The position numbers and the translations under genes were made by a program. 64,000 bases of DNA from Holophagae bacterium. Lineage in GTDB: Bacteria; Acidobacteriota; Holophagae; Acanthopleuribacterales; Acanthopleuribacteraceae. The DNA lies in NCBI GenBank assembly GCA_029263455.1, contig JAJCXM010000017.1, positions 46,328 to 110,327 on the forward strand, read 5' to 3'. Positions 1 through 8,937 of this stretch are shown here, piece by piece (the stretch's first letter is position 1; each line of letters begins with the position of its first letter). The notes under the pieces are model-generated. The model saw only the letters and a list, made by a program, of their open reading frames with translations, was not told the DNA's origin and did not search any database.

Positions 1-407
1 TCGTTCTGTTTCGCTTCAGCGGCAATGCGTTTGGCGACTAAATCCGGATGTGTTTGCGGGTTATTGGCTGCCAAATAGAGAACTTGCTGCAGTTGCTTGA
101 CTTGGAGTCCACTGAGTTCTTTACTTTGGGCAAGGAACGTACGGGCTTTTTTGATGTGGTCAACAGCACCAGTAAACGCAGCAAGTGCTTTGTTAGCTGA
201 CTCAACCTTCATTTGGTTTTTGTTGTCGCCCTCAACGATGTGGGTATTGGCGTCCCACTCCGCACTAGATGAGGCAGCGTAAAGCGTCTGGTACTGCTTT
301 GAATATTCCACCAAAAATTGATCCACTTGTTTGGCAAGATCGTCGCCAGTTTGGGCTAATGCTGCAAATGGCGTCACGAATATTAACGAAACAAAAAATC
401 GGGACAT
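1..407 (-). CDS. ACE-like peptidyl-dipeptidase (M2 family), N-terminal part
   Basis: The N-terminal 135 residues of a gene that runs off the left edge. It opens with a signal peptide (MSRFFVSLIFVTPFAALAQ), so the product is exported. The following helical segment (FLVEYSKQYQTLYAASSSAE, then WDANTHI) matches the start of bacterial angiotensin-converting-enzyme-like peptidyl-dipeptidases, zinc enzymes that release dipeptides from peptide C-termini. The HEXXH zinc site would lie outside the window. The start is the ATG at 407, with a GGAGGT ribosome site a few bases upstream. It lies 14 bp behind an M28 peptidase on the same strand, so the two are probably co-transcribed and act together on extracytoplasmic peptides. 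Family assignment rests on the N-terminal region only. Confidence 0.72.
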   Translation of the reverse strand, partial: MSRFFVSLIFVTPFAALAQTGDDLAKQVDQFLVEYSKQYQTLYAASSSAEWDANTHIVEGDNKNQMKVESANKALAAFTGAVDHIKKARTFLAQSKELSGLQVKQLQQVLYLAANNPQTHPDLVAKRIAAEAKQN

Positions 408-421
408 GGGACCTCCGGAGT

Positions 422-1822
422 TTATGGGATGGCTTTTATGAGCCATTTAGGCGCGTCGTCACGATTTGCACAGGTCGTGATTGCACGGGCTAGAAAGCCA
501 GTGACTTGATTTAAATGTGCATAGTCAAGTCTATCAGCATGATCTTGAGCGTTGTGGTAATCGGGAAAGTCATAACTCAAACTGATGGTATGCGCTGGGA
601 TGTTTGCTTGAGCGAAGGGTGCGTTATCGCTACGGTAGAAATAAGCGTCCGAGAGTTGTGGATGCCTGTAGACATGCAATGAGTCGTTGACGGCCGTTTC
701 AGCAATCTGCGCAGGTAGGGTTGAGTAATTGTAGCCTGTAATCGCAATAGAGCCCTTGGGTATATCTGCAGGCCGGCTGTTGTCGTCTATGCGACCAAGT
801 TGTTCGAAATTCAACATGGCAACAATCGACTTGAGTGCTATGGGCGTTGCAGCTACGAATGAACGTGAGCCTAAGAATCCAGCCTCTTCGCCGTAAAACG
901 CAACGAACAAAACGCTTCGACGTGGTGGTGATTTCATCATAAGTCGTGCACATTCAAGCAACGCCGCGACGCCGCTTGCGTTGTCGTTTGCACCATTCCA
1001 AATTAGGTCATTCTTATCTTGTCCTAGGCTGCCTCGTGGAAATCCATGGCCAAGTGCGTGCCCCACATGATCATAATGTGCGCCGACAACAAAATACTCC
1101 TCTTTCAAGTCAGCGTCAGTGCCACGAATCTGGCCTACCACGTTATGGACCTTTACCTTACGTTCTGAATGGGCGTTAAGGGACACATCAATATGGGTGC
1201 TTTCAGTCAGGAAGTCCCAATCTTGCTCGTCATTAAGCATAACAACAGGGACTTTAAAGTATTGGGATAGCATGTGTAGTTCTGAATGTTCCTGGGGTGC
1301 AAGGGCGCTCGTTAACAAAATGACGGCACAACCCGCACTAATGTAGTGAACCATCTCTGCCATAGAGTTAGGTGGCCGATCCAATACAACGGCATGTTGT
1401 TTGCTCGCGCGTCCCAGTTCGGTTAGATTCTTGGCTCGGACAATTAAGAGATCTTGTAATTGAATGGATCTTGGCAGCGGAAATACGGACCGAAATTTCT
1501 TCACGACACGAATTGTCGATTGCGGTTTTTTGAGCTTGATCCGACCTGGGTCAGACGCTTCTTGAAACGCCTTGACCTCTCCCGTTTGAAAATATGAATT
1601 TGCAACGGGTGCGAGGCCAACTCTTTTCATTTCCTCTCTGATATATTCGGCAGCACGGTTTAGACCGGGCGATGGCGTGGATCTTCCCAATAACTGATCA
1701 TCTGCCAAGAACCGGACGTGAGATTGCAGATTGTCAATCGAAGCCTCGAAGCCAAGGGCTTCGACGCTTTGAGATGGCAGACAAAGCGACCACAAAGATA
1801 AGAGAATGTGTGTTGATATCAA
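422..1822 (-). CDS. M28-family zinc aminopeptidase, secreted
   Basis: Exported metallopeptidase of the M28 type, about 466 residues. A weak hydrophobic N-terminus is followed by a PA-like insertion (about 110-230) and the M28 catalytic domain. Visible metal ligands and catalytic residues are HYD (249-251), ND (279-280), GEE (311-313), the NFEQLGR segment near 340 and a late YHNAQDHADRLDY histidine. The reaction is removal of N-terminal residues from peptides. It precedes the ACE-like gene by 14 bp, which suggests a peptide-degrading operon. The start is uncertain: the open frame begins at a TTG because an in-frame TGA lies just upstream, while an ATG at 1829 in another frame gives a better-looking signal peptide (MGFDINTHSLIFVVALSA). 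A frameshift near the 5' end, natural or from sequencing, is possible. Confidence 0.85.
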   Translation of the reverse strand: MISTHILLSLWSLCLPSQSVEALGFEASIDNLQSHVRFLADDQLLGRSTPSPGLNRAAEYIREEMKRVGLAPVANSYFQTGEVKAFQEASDPGRIKLKKPQSTIRVVKKFRSVFPLPRSIQLQDLLIVRAKNLTELGRASKQHAVVLDRPPNSMAEMVHYISAGCAVILLTSALAPQEHSELHMLSQYFKVPVVMLNDEQDWDFLTESTHIDVSLNAHSERKVKVHNVVGQIRGTDADLKEEYFVVGAHYDHVGHALGHGFPRGSLGQDKNDLIWNGANDNASGVAALLECARLMMKSPPRRSVLFVAFYGEEAGFLGSRSFVAATPIALKSIVAMLNFEQLGRIDDNSRPADIPKGSIAITGYNYSTLPAQIAETAVNDSLHVYRHPQLSDAYFYRSDNAPFAQANIPAHTISLSYDFPDYHNAQDHADRLDYAHLNQVTGFLARAITTCANRDDAPKWLIKAIP

Positions 1823-1986
1823 AACCCATCAAGAATATCGGTCACCAATAAACTTTTCAACTGCTTTGAACGTCCTTGCTTATTGTAAAGAATCCGTAAA
1901 TCGAATTTGTGTGTCGTCTGAAGTCGGCAAGTAATGGGATTTTGAGCTAACATGGGATGCACGAGGTCATAGCTCCAGAGGGAAGA

Positions 1987-3033
1987 ATGAAATTAAGCTC
2001 ATTCATGGATATACCACCTGCGCCGGATGCGGGTTTGTTCGGTTTTGAGTATGGGTGTCAAGAAACCAAGGTTGCAATCGTTGGTGTGCCTTGGGAACCA
2101 ACTGTTTCCTATCGACGGGGGACCTCGCTGGCACCCGCGGCCGTCATTCCAGCCTCACACCAACTGGACCTATTTGACGCGATGGTTGGTGCTAGTTTCG
2201 GCGATGCGGTGGGCATGTTGCCCATTAATCCTGCATGGCAGGAAATGAATGAGATTTGTCAAAAGAAAGCCGATCCCATCATTGCGAGGGGCGGATTGGT
2301 AGACGGCGAACTGAAACGCGATCTTGAATATATTAATCAGTGTTCTGAACAGTTGAATCGAGAACTCTTTGCACTAGTGGGTGATTTATTGGCGAACGGC
2401 AAAACCGTTGGCATCATGGGCGGTGATCACTCATGTCCTTACGGTTCTATCCTTGCTCATTACGATCGTTATCCAGGCATGGGTATCCTTCACATAGATG
2501 CCCATTCTGATTTGAGGTTGGCCTACGAAGGGTTCTTGTTTTCACACGCGTCAATTATGTACAACCTCATTCACGAAATTCCTGAATTGAATCGTCTCAT
2601 CTCGGTTGGTATCCGGGACTATTCTGATGAAGAATTTCGCATTGCTAAAAACCACCCAAGTATTCGCACCTTTTACGATCACGATATGAAACGCCAGGGG
2701 TTCCAGGGTCGGACGTGGGCCGACATGAGTAATGAGATTATTGAAGGATTACCCGAACTTGTGTATGTCTCTTTTGATATTGACGGATTAGAGCAACGCT
2801 TTTGCCCCAACACAGGCACACCCGTTCCAGGCGGCTTAGATTTTGATCAGGCCGTATATTTGCTTGAACATGTCGTACGTTCAGGTCGCCGTATTGTCGG
2901 TTTTGATTTGGTTGAGGTGGCCCCAAATCCAAATGATGCCCGTGACGAGTGGGACCTCAACGTCGCCGCAAGGTTGCTTCACAAACTCAGTAGTTTGGCG
3001 TATATGAGCCAATCAGGTAAATGTTCCTACTAA
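1987..3033 (+). CDS. Arginase/agmatinase-family ureohydrolase
   Basis: Manganese ureohydrolase of the arginase/agmatinase/formimidoylglutamase superfamily, about 348 residues. Metal-binding signatures are in the right order: GGDHS, DAHSD and SFDIDG, followed by CPNTGTPVPGG and a GFDLVEVAPN segment. The third signature reads DIDGLEQ where most family members have DIDGLDP; both metal-binding aspartates are kept. It would hydrolyse a guanidino or formimino substrate; which one cannot be told from sequence. I prefer the ATG at 1987 because AGAGGG lies just before it; the ATG at 1957 adds ten residues but has no clear ribosome site. Its stop codon overlaps the stop of the convergent NADH dehydrogenase by 4 bp. 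Confidence 0.85.
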   Translation: MKLSSFMDIPPAPDAGLFGFEYGCQETKVAIVGVPWEPTVSYRRGTSLAPAAVIPASHQLDLFDAMVGASFGDAVGMLPINPAWQEMNEICQKKADPIIARGGLVDGELKRDLEYINQCSEQLNRELFALVGDLLANGKTVGIMGGDHSCPYGSILAHYDRYPGMGILHIDAHSDLRLAYEGFLFSHASIMYNLIHEIPELNRLISVGIRDYSDEEFRIAKNHPSIRTFYDHDMKRQGFQGRTWADMSNEIIEGLPELVYVSFDIDGLEQRFCPNTGTPVPGGLDFDQAVYLLEHVVRSGRRIVGFDLVEVAPNPNDARDEWDLNVAARLLHKLSSLAYMSQSGKCSY

Positions 3034-4334
3034 CCGTCAGATGGCAGATCGGATTTGGAACCTATCGAGCCAGATAAATTGATCATCCGTGCGCCACGTT
3101 TCCGTGTCACATAGTTCCAGGCCCATTGAAAAAGGACCATGAGCTTGTTGTCGAATTCGACAAGATAAGCAATATGGATGACGACCCAAAGGACCCATGC
3201 TGGAAATCCGGATACCTTTAGGCGGCCCAAATCGGCGACAGCTGCATTCCTACCGATGACGGCAAGGCTGCCTTTATCAATGTATCTAAACGGCTCGCTA
3301 GAGCGATTGTGTAGGGAATCCTTAATGAGTCGAGCGGCATAGCGGCCCTGTTGCATCGCCGCGGGTGCTATGCCCGGTAACGCTTGTCCGGCTGCATCCA
3401 AAACGAGCGCCATATCGCCTACCACCAATACGCGGTCATGGTTTGGAATACAGAGATGTGGGGTGACCTTGAGGCGGCCCTGTTTGTCGCACGCGGCACC
3501 ATAGCGATGCGCGAGTTTTCCGGCTATTGGTAAACTGCTAACGCCAGCGGCCCAGAGGACGTTTTTACAGGGTATCTTTATGAGTGATTCACCTCTTTTG
3601 ACCGTTAGACTCTCGCTATCCATGGCCGTGACGGTTTCATTAATGTGGATTTCTGCCCCCAGTTTCTCCAGTGAACGCGCCGCTTTTTGTGACAATTTCT
3701 CCGGATAGGCATTTAGAATACGTGGGCCCGCTTCAATGAGTAAGATTTTCGAATCAGAAGGTTTGATGGCGCGAAAGTTAAGGGTGAGCGTCGTGCGAGC
3801 CAACTCGCTGATGGCTCCGGCCAATTCGACGCCTGTTGGTCCGGCACCAATGATTGCAAATGTCATCAGCGCTTGACGTTTTTGTTCGTCGTTTTCCATT
3901 TCGGCCAATTCAAATGCGTTTAAGATGCGACTTCGCATCAATAAAGCATCTTCAACGGTCTTCAGGCTCGGCGCGGTCGTTTGCCAATCTTGATGACCAA
4001 AATAGTTGTACTGAACGCCGACAGCGACCACTAAGTAGTCATAATGATAGTTCTTCTTGAGCCCGCAAACTTCCTGATTCTCAGGCTTAAAGTCGATAAC
4101 CTCATCAAGCACGATACGTACATTGTGACGTGACTTCAGGATCCCCCTAAGAGGAGCAGCAATATCGCCAGGGGATAGGCCGCCAGTCGCGACTTGGTAA
4201 AGAAGAGGTTGGAAAAGGTGGTAATTACGTTTGTCGATGAGCGTCACGTCGACGTCTTGCTTGCTAATATGTCGTGCTGCTTGTAATCCGGCGAAGCCTC
4301 CGCCAATAATAACTATCTTGGGACGATGGCCCAT
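3030..4334 (-). CDS. ndh: Type II NADH dehydrogenase (NDH-2)
   Basis: Single-subunit, non-proton-pumping NADH:quinone oxidoreductase, 434 residues. The N-terminal FAD-binding motif (IIGGGFAGLQAA) and the second Rossmann motif for NADH (IIGAGPTGVELAGA) are both present, as are the conserved YHLFQPLLYQVATGGLSP segment and a GDMA near 305. The C-terminal hydrophobic region (AWVLWVVIHIAYLVEF) fits membrane attachment. The ribosome site AGGAGG lies 6 bases before the ATG. The gene is divergent from pdxH with only 23 bp between start codons, so promoters of each must lie inside the other gene or overlap. Confidence 0.92.
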   Translation of the reverse strand: MGHRPKIVIIGGGFAGLQAARHISKQDVDVTLIDKRNYHLFQPLLYQVATGGLSPGDIAAPLRGILKSRHNVRIVLDEVIDFKPENQEVCGLKKNYHYDYLVVAVGVQYNYFGHQDWQTTAPSLKTVEDALLMRSRILNAFELAEMENDEQKRQALMTFAIIGAGPTGVELAGAISELARTTLTLNFRAIKPSDSKILLIEAGPRILNAYPEKLSQKAARSLEKLGAEIHINETVTAMDSESLTVKRGESLIKIPCKNVLWAAGVSSLPIAGKLAHRYGAACDKQGRLKVTPHLCIPNHDRVLVVGDMALVLDAAGQALPGIAPAAMQQGRYAARLIKDSLHNRSSEPFRYIDKGSLAVIGRNAAVADLGRLKVSGFPAWVLWVVIHIAYLVEFDNKLMVLFQWAWNYVTRKRGARMINLSGSIGSKSDLPSDG

Positions 4335-4357
4335 AATGTTCCTCCTTGGAAAGAATC

Positions 4358-4960
4358 ATGATTGAAGCTTCAGCAGACTTAATAAGTGTCCCCCCAAACC
4401 CATACGATCTTTTTCGATCATGGTATGACGAAGCCTTAGCCGATGAACGTATTGAGATGGCAGATGCCATCGCTTTAGCTACCTGTAATTCGCTAGGTGT
4501 GCTGTCTAATCGAATGGTACTCATGAAGAGTTACGATGAGCAAGGGGTAGTCTTCGCCACAAATTACGCCAGCCGCAAGGGCCAAGATCTTAAACAAAAC
4601 CCGCAAGCCGCGCTACTTTGGTGGTGGCCCGTGTTGGGACGCCAGGTTCGGATGGAAGGGGCTGTAGATCGAGTCTCCGAAAGCGAAAGTGATCAATTAT
4701 TCAACGACCGGCCATTGGCTAGCCGTGTCGCCGCCTGTTTATCTAAGCAATCATCTGTTATCAAGGATCGTGAACAATTGCTTCAGGAGCACCGGAAACT
4801 TTTGCAGAAAGGCGCGCCTACGCGCCCTAACGATTGGGGTGGTTTTCGATTGCGCCCGTTTGCGATTGAATTTTGGCTGTCCAGACCCAGTCGCATGCAT
4901 GATAGATGGCACTACAGACAGACTGGCCAACAATGGCAGATTACGCGCTTATCTCCCTGA
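4358..4960 (+). CDS. pdxH: Pyridoxamine 5'-phosphate oxidase
   Basis: FMN enzyme that oxidises pyridoxine/pyridoxamine 5'-phosphate to pyridoxal 5'-phosphate, the last step of vitamin B6 synthesis and salvage. About 200 residues. Family landmarks: NPYDLFRSWYDEA at the N-terminus, SNRMVLMKSYDEQG with FATNYASRKGQDL (FMN and substrate contacts), WWPVLGRQVRMEG, SRVAACLSKQSSVI, and the C-terminal WGGFRLRP...FWLSRPSRMHDR signature. I chose the ATG at 4358 since GGAAAG precedes it; a TTG at 4346 is also in frame. The stop abuts the stop of the convergent gene with no spacer. Confidence 0.93.
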   Translation: MIEASADLISVPPNPYDLFRSWYDEALADERIEMADAIALATCNSLGVLSNRMVLMKSYDEQGVVFATNYASRKGQDLKQNPQAALLWWWPVLGRQVRMEGAVDRVSESESDQLFNDRPLASRVAACLSKQSSVIKDREQLLQEHRKLLQKGAPTRPNDWGGFRLRPFAIEFWLSRPSRMHDRWHYRQTGQQWQITRLSP

Positions 4961-5473
4961 CTACATATAAAAATGCTTGAAGAACCAAACGCTGGGGGCA
5001 TTGGTTATGCAAGCATCTTCGATGCGAAAAGTGTGCGGGAAATAATCGTCCGCGAGATGCCTAAGCGTCAATCTTTCCTTGTCGTTCATAAGAGTTGATT
5101 TCAGGAAGAGACGTAGATAGGCTTTGTGTTTTCTGATCTCGGATTTCAGCGAACCTAACTCGGTAAGGTTGCCATCAAACCCAAGATCTGTGAGGGTATC
5201 GATGTTACTACCACCGGTTGAGTCCAAAACATCGGCATTGAGCAAGAATGTCAAATCCAAGATGCTGTATTTGACTAGCGCTAATTCACGTTCGACTGCA
5301 GATGGCCCTTTAAATTCCAACTCATACTCTAGTTTTTTCTGAATGTGTGCGTGAAGATTCTGAGGAACGTCTAAGTTCGACTGAAGTGTTACCTTCAGTC
5401 CGATCAGCGGGCGCACGGACGTGTATCTTAAGTTGCGTGCAATTCGTACGATATCCGTCGCGGTTGGACTCAT
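4961..5473 (-). CDS. Hypothetical protein, mostly alpha-helical
   Basis: A 170-residue protein that I do not recognise. It has no signal peptide or membrane segment and looks helical, with charged stretches such as LHAHIQKKLEYELEFKG and SEIRKHKAYLRLFLK. It lies head-to-tail between the end of pdxH (adjacent, convergent) and the K+ channel gene (157 bp upstream, same strand). The intact frame and the tight junction with pdxH argue that it is a real gene. No function can be assigned from sequence. Confidence 0.65.
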   Translation of the reverse strand: MSPTATDIVRIARNLRYTSVRPLIGLKVTLQSNLDVPQNLHAHIQKKLEYELEFKGPSAVERELALVKYSILDLTFLLNADVLDSTGGSNIDTLTDLGFDGNLTELGSLKSEIRKHKAYLRLFLKSTLMNDKERLTLRHLADDYFPHTFRIEDACITNAPSVWFFKHFYM

Positions 5474-5630
5474 AAAGGATCTCTTTGATCTCAGATTTCT
5501 CGGCTACATATGAAGAACATCAGGGTGGAAAGGCTTATTTCTGCCCCCAATGAAATATAGATCGGAGTTTGGGGATTAAAACTTGAATAAATTGGGCTAA
5601 GCCTATGAACGTGTGCTCTGACAGGTTGTT

Positions 5631-6482
5631 TCAAAGCTTTGTTCCACAAATGCGGCAGAAAACGGCATCGGCACGTCGCGTTTCAGAACTGCACATGGCA
5701 CAAGCTCGGACCTCGGAGGGGTCTTCAAATCGGTTCCTTGTCATCTCTGCCGTAACGATACCAGTAGGCACGGCGATGATACCGTAGCCGAGGATCATAA
5801 TGAGCGCAGCAAATGCCTGCCCAATAGGGGTTTGTGGCGAAATATCGCCGTAACCGACGGTGGTTAGGGTAACAATTGACCAGTAGATACTGCGCGGAAT
5901 TGAAGTGAATCCATTTGCTTCACCCTCGATAACGTACATGAGCGAACCTACAATGACCACGACAACACCGACCGAAAAGAGAAAAACGGTTATTTTTCGA
6001 CGAGAAGCGCGTAGAGATCGGTTGAGATGTTCGACTTCATTTAAGTATTGCACTAACTTTAATACGCGAAAGACGCGTAGAACACGAAGTACGCGTATGA
6101 CAGCCAGAAAATGGGTGCCAGGGAAGAGCAGTGAGACGTAGGTCGGTAATACGGCCAAAAGGTCTATGATCCCGAAAAAGCTGAACGCGTACTTAGTGGG
6201 TCGGCCGACACAGCTCAGTCGTAGGATGTACTCAATCGTAAATAAAATCGTGAATCCCCATTCAAGCAGGTCAAATAGTTGTCCGTAATTGGCATCCAAG
6301 CTTTTGATGCTGTCCAACATAACAACCACCACGCTGGCTAATATTGAGACAATCAGAACGATGTCAAAAGCTTTGCCTAGCGGCGTGTCTGCTCCGAATA
6401 TGATTTGATTGAGACGCGCTCTTCGAGCGGAGAATGCGTTTCCTTTTTTGGGTGGGGCGGGCGTATGGAAATTGAATTTCAT
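5631..6482 (-). CDS. Voltage-gated potassium channel with C-terminal zinc ribbon
   Basis: Six-transmembrane Kv-type channel subunit of 283 residues. S1 is around 39-58, S2 around 70-90, and S4 carries regularly spaced arginines (IRVLRVLRVFRVLKL), the voltage sensor. The pore loop has the potassium selectivity filter TTVGYGD, followed by the inner helix S6 (FAALIMILGYGIIAVPTGIV). After S6 comes a short cytoplasmic tail ending in CAMC and CRIC, two CxxC pairs typical of a small zinc ribbon. It would form homotetramers in the inner membrane. Its start is 84 bp from the divergent FIST gene. Confidence 0.9.
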   Translation of the reverse strand: MKFNFHTPAPPKKGNAFSARRARLNQIIFGADTPLGKAFDIVLIVSILASVVVVMLDSIKSLDANYGQLFDLLEWGFTILFTIEYILRLSCVGRPTKYAFSFFGIIDLLAVLPTYVSLLFPGTHFLAVIRVLRVLRVFRVLKLVQYLNEVEHLNRSLRASRRKITVFLFSVGVVVVIVGSLMYVIEGEANGFTSIPRSIYWSIVTLTTVGYGDISPQTPIGQAFAALIMILGYGIIAVPTGIVTAEMTRNRFEDPSEVRACAMCSSETRRADAVFCRICGTKL

Positions 6483-6508
6483 GCCAGTATCTTGCCACAG
6501 ACAAATTC

Positions 6509-6537
6509 TTGTTTCATCAATCCTCCGTGTTTATACT
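6509..6537 (+). promoter_or_regulatory. Candidate sigma-70 promoter for the FIST-kinase operon
   Basis: TTGTTT, 17-bp spacer, TATACT. The -10 box has five of six consensus bases, the -35 box three. The expected transcription start is about 20 bases before the FIST start codon. Seen by eye only. Confidence 0.45.
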
Positions 6538-6566
6538 GCAGTCTAAACGTTTCAGATAGGTTATGT

Positions 6567-7724
6567 ATGCAAGTCGCAGTTGCCCATACTACAGATGTGG
6601 ATCCGATTCGAGCCGCAAACAATCTGTTAAATCAGATAAGATCTAACTTGTCAGGGTCGACGCCCAAAGGCGCCATGTTATTTGTGGCTATTGACCATGA
6701 TCACGCAGTTTTGGTTAAACATTTGTACAGCGAGCTGTGTGTGCCCATGATCGGGTGTTCCACCGATGGTGAAATGACCTCCGTCAACCGCTTCCAGGAA
6801 GACTCCGCTGTATTGGTGGTGTTTGCCGGTGAAGGTTTTGAAATCACATCTGGGGTGGGCACCGAAATTTCGCGTGGCGCTCAAGAATCTGCTCGTAAGG
6901 CCTTTGAGTCGGCACAATTGGCGGGACATGGCGAGGCATGCCTTTTGTTAACGACACCTGAGAGCCTGACCACAAGCGCGGCCTTGTTGGTGACCGCCTT
7001 ACAAGAGTTTTACGGGGATAAATTCCCGATTTTTGGCGGAATTGCGGCAGATCAATGGGGCTTTGTGCGTACATTCCAATTCCACGACGGTGATTGCCTG
7101 GAAGATTCATTGCCGATTTTGGTTTTTTGGGGTGATGTCAGCATAGGATTTGGGGTTTCAAGTGGCTGGCTGCCGATTGGAGAAAGCCGTAAAGTAAGCA
7201 AGTCACTAAACAACGTCGTGTCTAAGATAGGTCGGCAAACGGCTATTGAATTTTATGGTTATTATTTGGGTGAAGGCAATCTTCCGATGGGTGAATATCC
7301 TTTAGCCGTCTTTGAACAGGATCGACGGCGTTACTACCTCAGAGCACCCTTGCAATGCGATTCAGCGATGGGAAGTATTAGTTTCGCTGGCGATGTACCA
7401 GAAGGCGCGGTTGTGCAAATCTCACAGGCGAGCCGGGATTCCATTTTGGCGGCGTCTAAGACCAGCGTGCAACATGCGCTAGCCTCCTATCACGGCGCAC
7501 GTCCCAGTGTTGCTATATGTATTTCGTGTGCGGCTCGCAAACAGCTATTAGGCACGCGCACCATTGAAGAATACGAAACCGTATATGACTTGTTAGGTAA
7601 TGAGATTCCCGTGATAGGATTTTATGCCTATGGTGAAATTTCGCCCTTGGCGGTTGGGGAGCCATCAAAGTTTCACAATGAGTCATTTGTGACTTTATTG
7701 CTGGGGAGATCAAAAGACCCATGA
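6567..7724 (+). CDS. FIST N/C domain sensory protein
   Basis: Soluble FIST protein, about 385 residues, thought from the family to bind small ligands such as amino acids in signalling. The N-terminal FIST half contains the IGCSTDGEM segment and the FPIFGGIAADQWGF segment; the C-terminal FIST_C half contains CISCAARKQLLG and PVIGFYAYGEISPL. These are the usual landmarks of both domains. The start is taken at the ATG that begins MQVAVAHTTD, where family similarity starts; upstream in-frame codons belong to the divergent promoter region. The last codons overlap the following histidine kinase by 4 bp (ATGA), so the two proteins are translationally coupled and likely form a sensor-kinase pair. Confidence 0.88.
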   Translation: MQVAVAHTTDVDPIRAANNLLNQIRSNLSGSTPKGAMLFVAIDHDHAVLVKHLYSELCVPMIGCSTDGEMTSVNRFQEDSAVLVVFAGEGFEITSGVGTEISRGAQESARKAFESAQLAGHGEACLLLTTPESLTTSAALLVTALQEFYGDKFPIFGGIAADQWGFVRTFQFHDGDCLEDSLPILVFWGDVSIGFGVSSGWLPIGESRKVSKSLNNVVSKIGRQTAIEFYGYYLGEGNLPMGEYPLAVFEQDRRRYYLRAPLQCDSAMGSISFAGDVPEGAVVQISQASRDSILAASKTSVQHALASYHGARPSVAICISCAARKQLLGTRTIEEYETVYDLLGNEIPVIGFYAYGEISPLAVGEPSKFHNESFVTLLLGRSKDP

Positions 7725-8839
7725 ACTCGGAAAAAACACCAACTTCTCAGACAGCGCATTCGGATTTACAGCGCATTCAAAAACAACTTGACCGTTGTAT
7801 GGTCAACCGACGAAGGACCGAAGAACTTAAGGATCGCAACGACCAACTACTAAATCGGGTTATTGCCGATATCAAGTCTGTACGCGATGAATTGCAGTTG
7901 AAGAATCAGGAAATGGAATCGGCCAACCAGCAATTACGGGCGGAGATGGAACGACGTAATTCGGCGATTGAAGAAAGAGATGCGTTACAAGCTGAACTTG
8001 TTGAGATCGCTCGGCGGGTTGGTTTAGAAGAATTGACCACCAATATCTTGCACAATGTAGGCAACACGCTCAATTCAGTTAATGTGGCCCTTTCGAAAAT
8101 GGAGAAACAGATCATAGCTTCTAAAGTCAATTCGATCCCACAGCTAGCCGCACTTTTCGATGAACACAAGGACAACCTGGCCCATTTTCTACTCGAAGAC
8201 CCGCGGGGCCAAAAGATTCCGGAATATATTCAGAGACTAGGTGACGTGCTGGAAAGCGAACGGCAAGAAAACGAAGAAGAAATAGAGGTTATGCGCAAGA
8301 GTGTTGATCACATCAATCAAATAGTCAGTTACCAGCAAGCCTATTCGAAAATTGTTGCCTTCAAAGAGACGATGAGCGTTTGTGACTTGATTAAGGATGC
8401 TATTGCCATTACACAAGGCGAATTGATTCGTTTTGGCGTGCAGGTTAGTTGCCAATTTGATGATGTACCTGACATTGAGGTGGATCGACGTAAGCTTATT
8501 CAAATTCTGTTGAATCTAATTTCCAACGCCAAACATTCCCTGGTCGATCGAGGCGCCGAAGAGCGCTGGATCTATATTAGGGTCAAGGCCGAAGATGATA
8601 TTTTGAGAATCGAAGTGGAAGATAACGGCTATGGAATCCTGACGGAACACATGAGTCAATTATTTACTTTTGGATTCACGACACGAGAAGAAGGCCATGG
8701 TTTTGGACTACATGGATGTGCCAACCATGCCCGTGAAATGGACGGAAAAATATATGCCCACAGCGAAGGTCGTAATAAAGGGGCATTATTCGTGTTTGAT
8801 TTGCCAATGCAAAACACGTCTATGGATAATAATGCTTGA
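7721..8839 (+). CDS. Soluble sensor histidine kinase coupled to FIST
   Basis: Histidine kinase of 372 residues without membrane segments. Residues 15-100 form a long coiled coil. The phospho-acceptor region is the atypical ILHNVGNTLNSV type, with the likely phospho-histidine at 111. The ATPase domain has an N box (NLISNAKHSL), G1 (DNGYGI) and a FTFGFTTREEGHGFGLHG segment for the lid and G2 box. No receiver domain is present and no response regulator is adjacent, so its target is elsewhere. It overlaps the upstream FIST gene, which probably supplies the input. Its TGA stop is embedded in the -35 box of the his promoter. Confidence 0.87.
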   Translation: MNSEKTPTSQTAHSDLQRIQKQLDRCMVNRRRTEELKDRNDQLLNRVIADIKSVRDELQLKNQEMESANQQLRAEMERRNSAIEERDALQAELVEIARRVGLEELTTNILHNVGNTLNSVNVALSKMEKQIIASKVNSIPQLAALFDEHKDNLAHFLLEDPRGQKIPEYIQRLGDVLESERQENEEEIEVMRKSVDHINQIVSYQQAYSKIVAFKETMSVCDLIKDAIAITQGELIRFGVQVSCQFDDVPDIEVDRRKLIQILLNLISNAKHSLVDRGAEERWIYIRVKAEDDILRIEVEDNGYGILTEHMSQLFTFGFTTREEGHGFGLHGCANHAREMDGKIYAHSEGRNKGALFVFDLPMQNTSMDNNA

Positions 8840-8864
8840 CAGCTTGCTTGCGATCGCCTAATTT
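8836..8864 (+). promoter_or_regulatory. Promoter of the histidine operon
   Basis: A perfect -35 box TTGACA, a 17-bp spacer and TAATTT as -10 (weaker match). Transcription would begin only a few bases before the leader-peptide ATG, which has no obvious ribosome site, so the leader may be translated leaderless or the true start may lie further upstream. The -35 box overlaps the stop codon of the preceding kinase gene. Confidence 0.55.
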
Positions 8865-8874
8865 TGGCTGCGTT

Positions 8875-8937
8875 ATGAACAATAAACGTCACCATCATCA
8901 TCTCGGACATCTAAAACTAGGTGGTGATACCCTGTAG
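8875..8937 (+). CDS. hisL: his operon leader peptide
   Basis: A 20-codon open frame reading MNNKRHHHHLGHLKLGGDTL. Four consecutive His codons (CAC CAT CAT CAT) and a fifth after two other codons are far above chance in so short a peptide. It lies between a promoter-like sequence and a strong terminator in front of hisG, exactly where a histidine attenuator leader is expected. When charged tRNA-His is scarce the ribosome would stall on the His run. No ribosome site is visible before the ATG. The peptide itself is not expected to have a function. Confidence 0.82.
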   Translation: MNNKRHHHHLGHLKLGGDTL

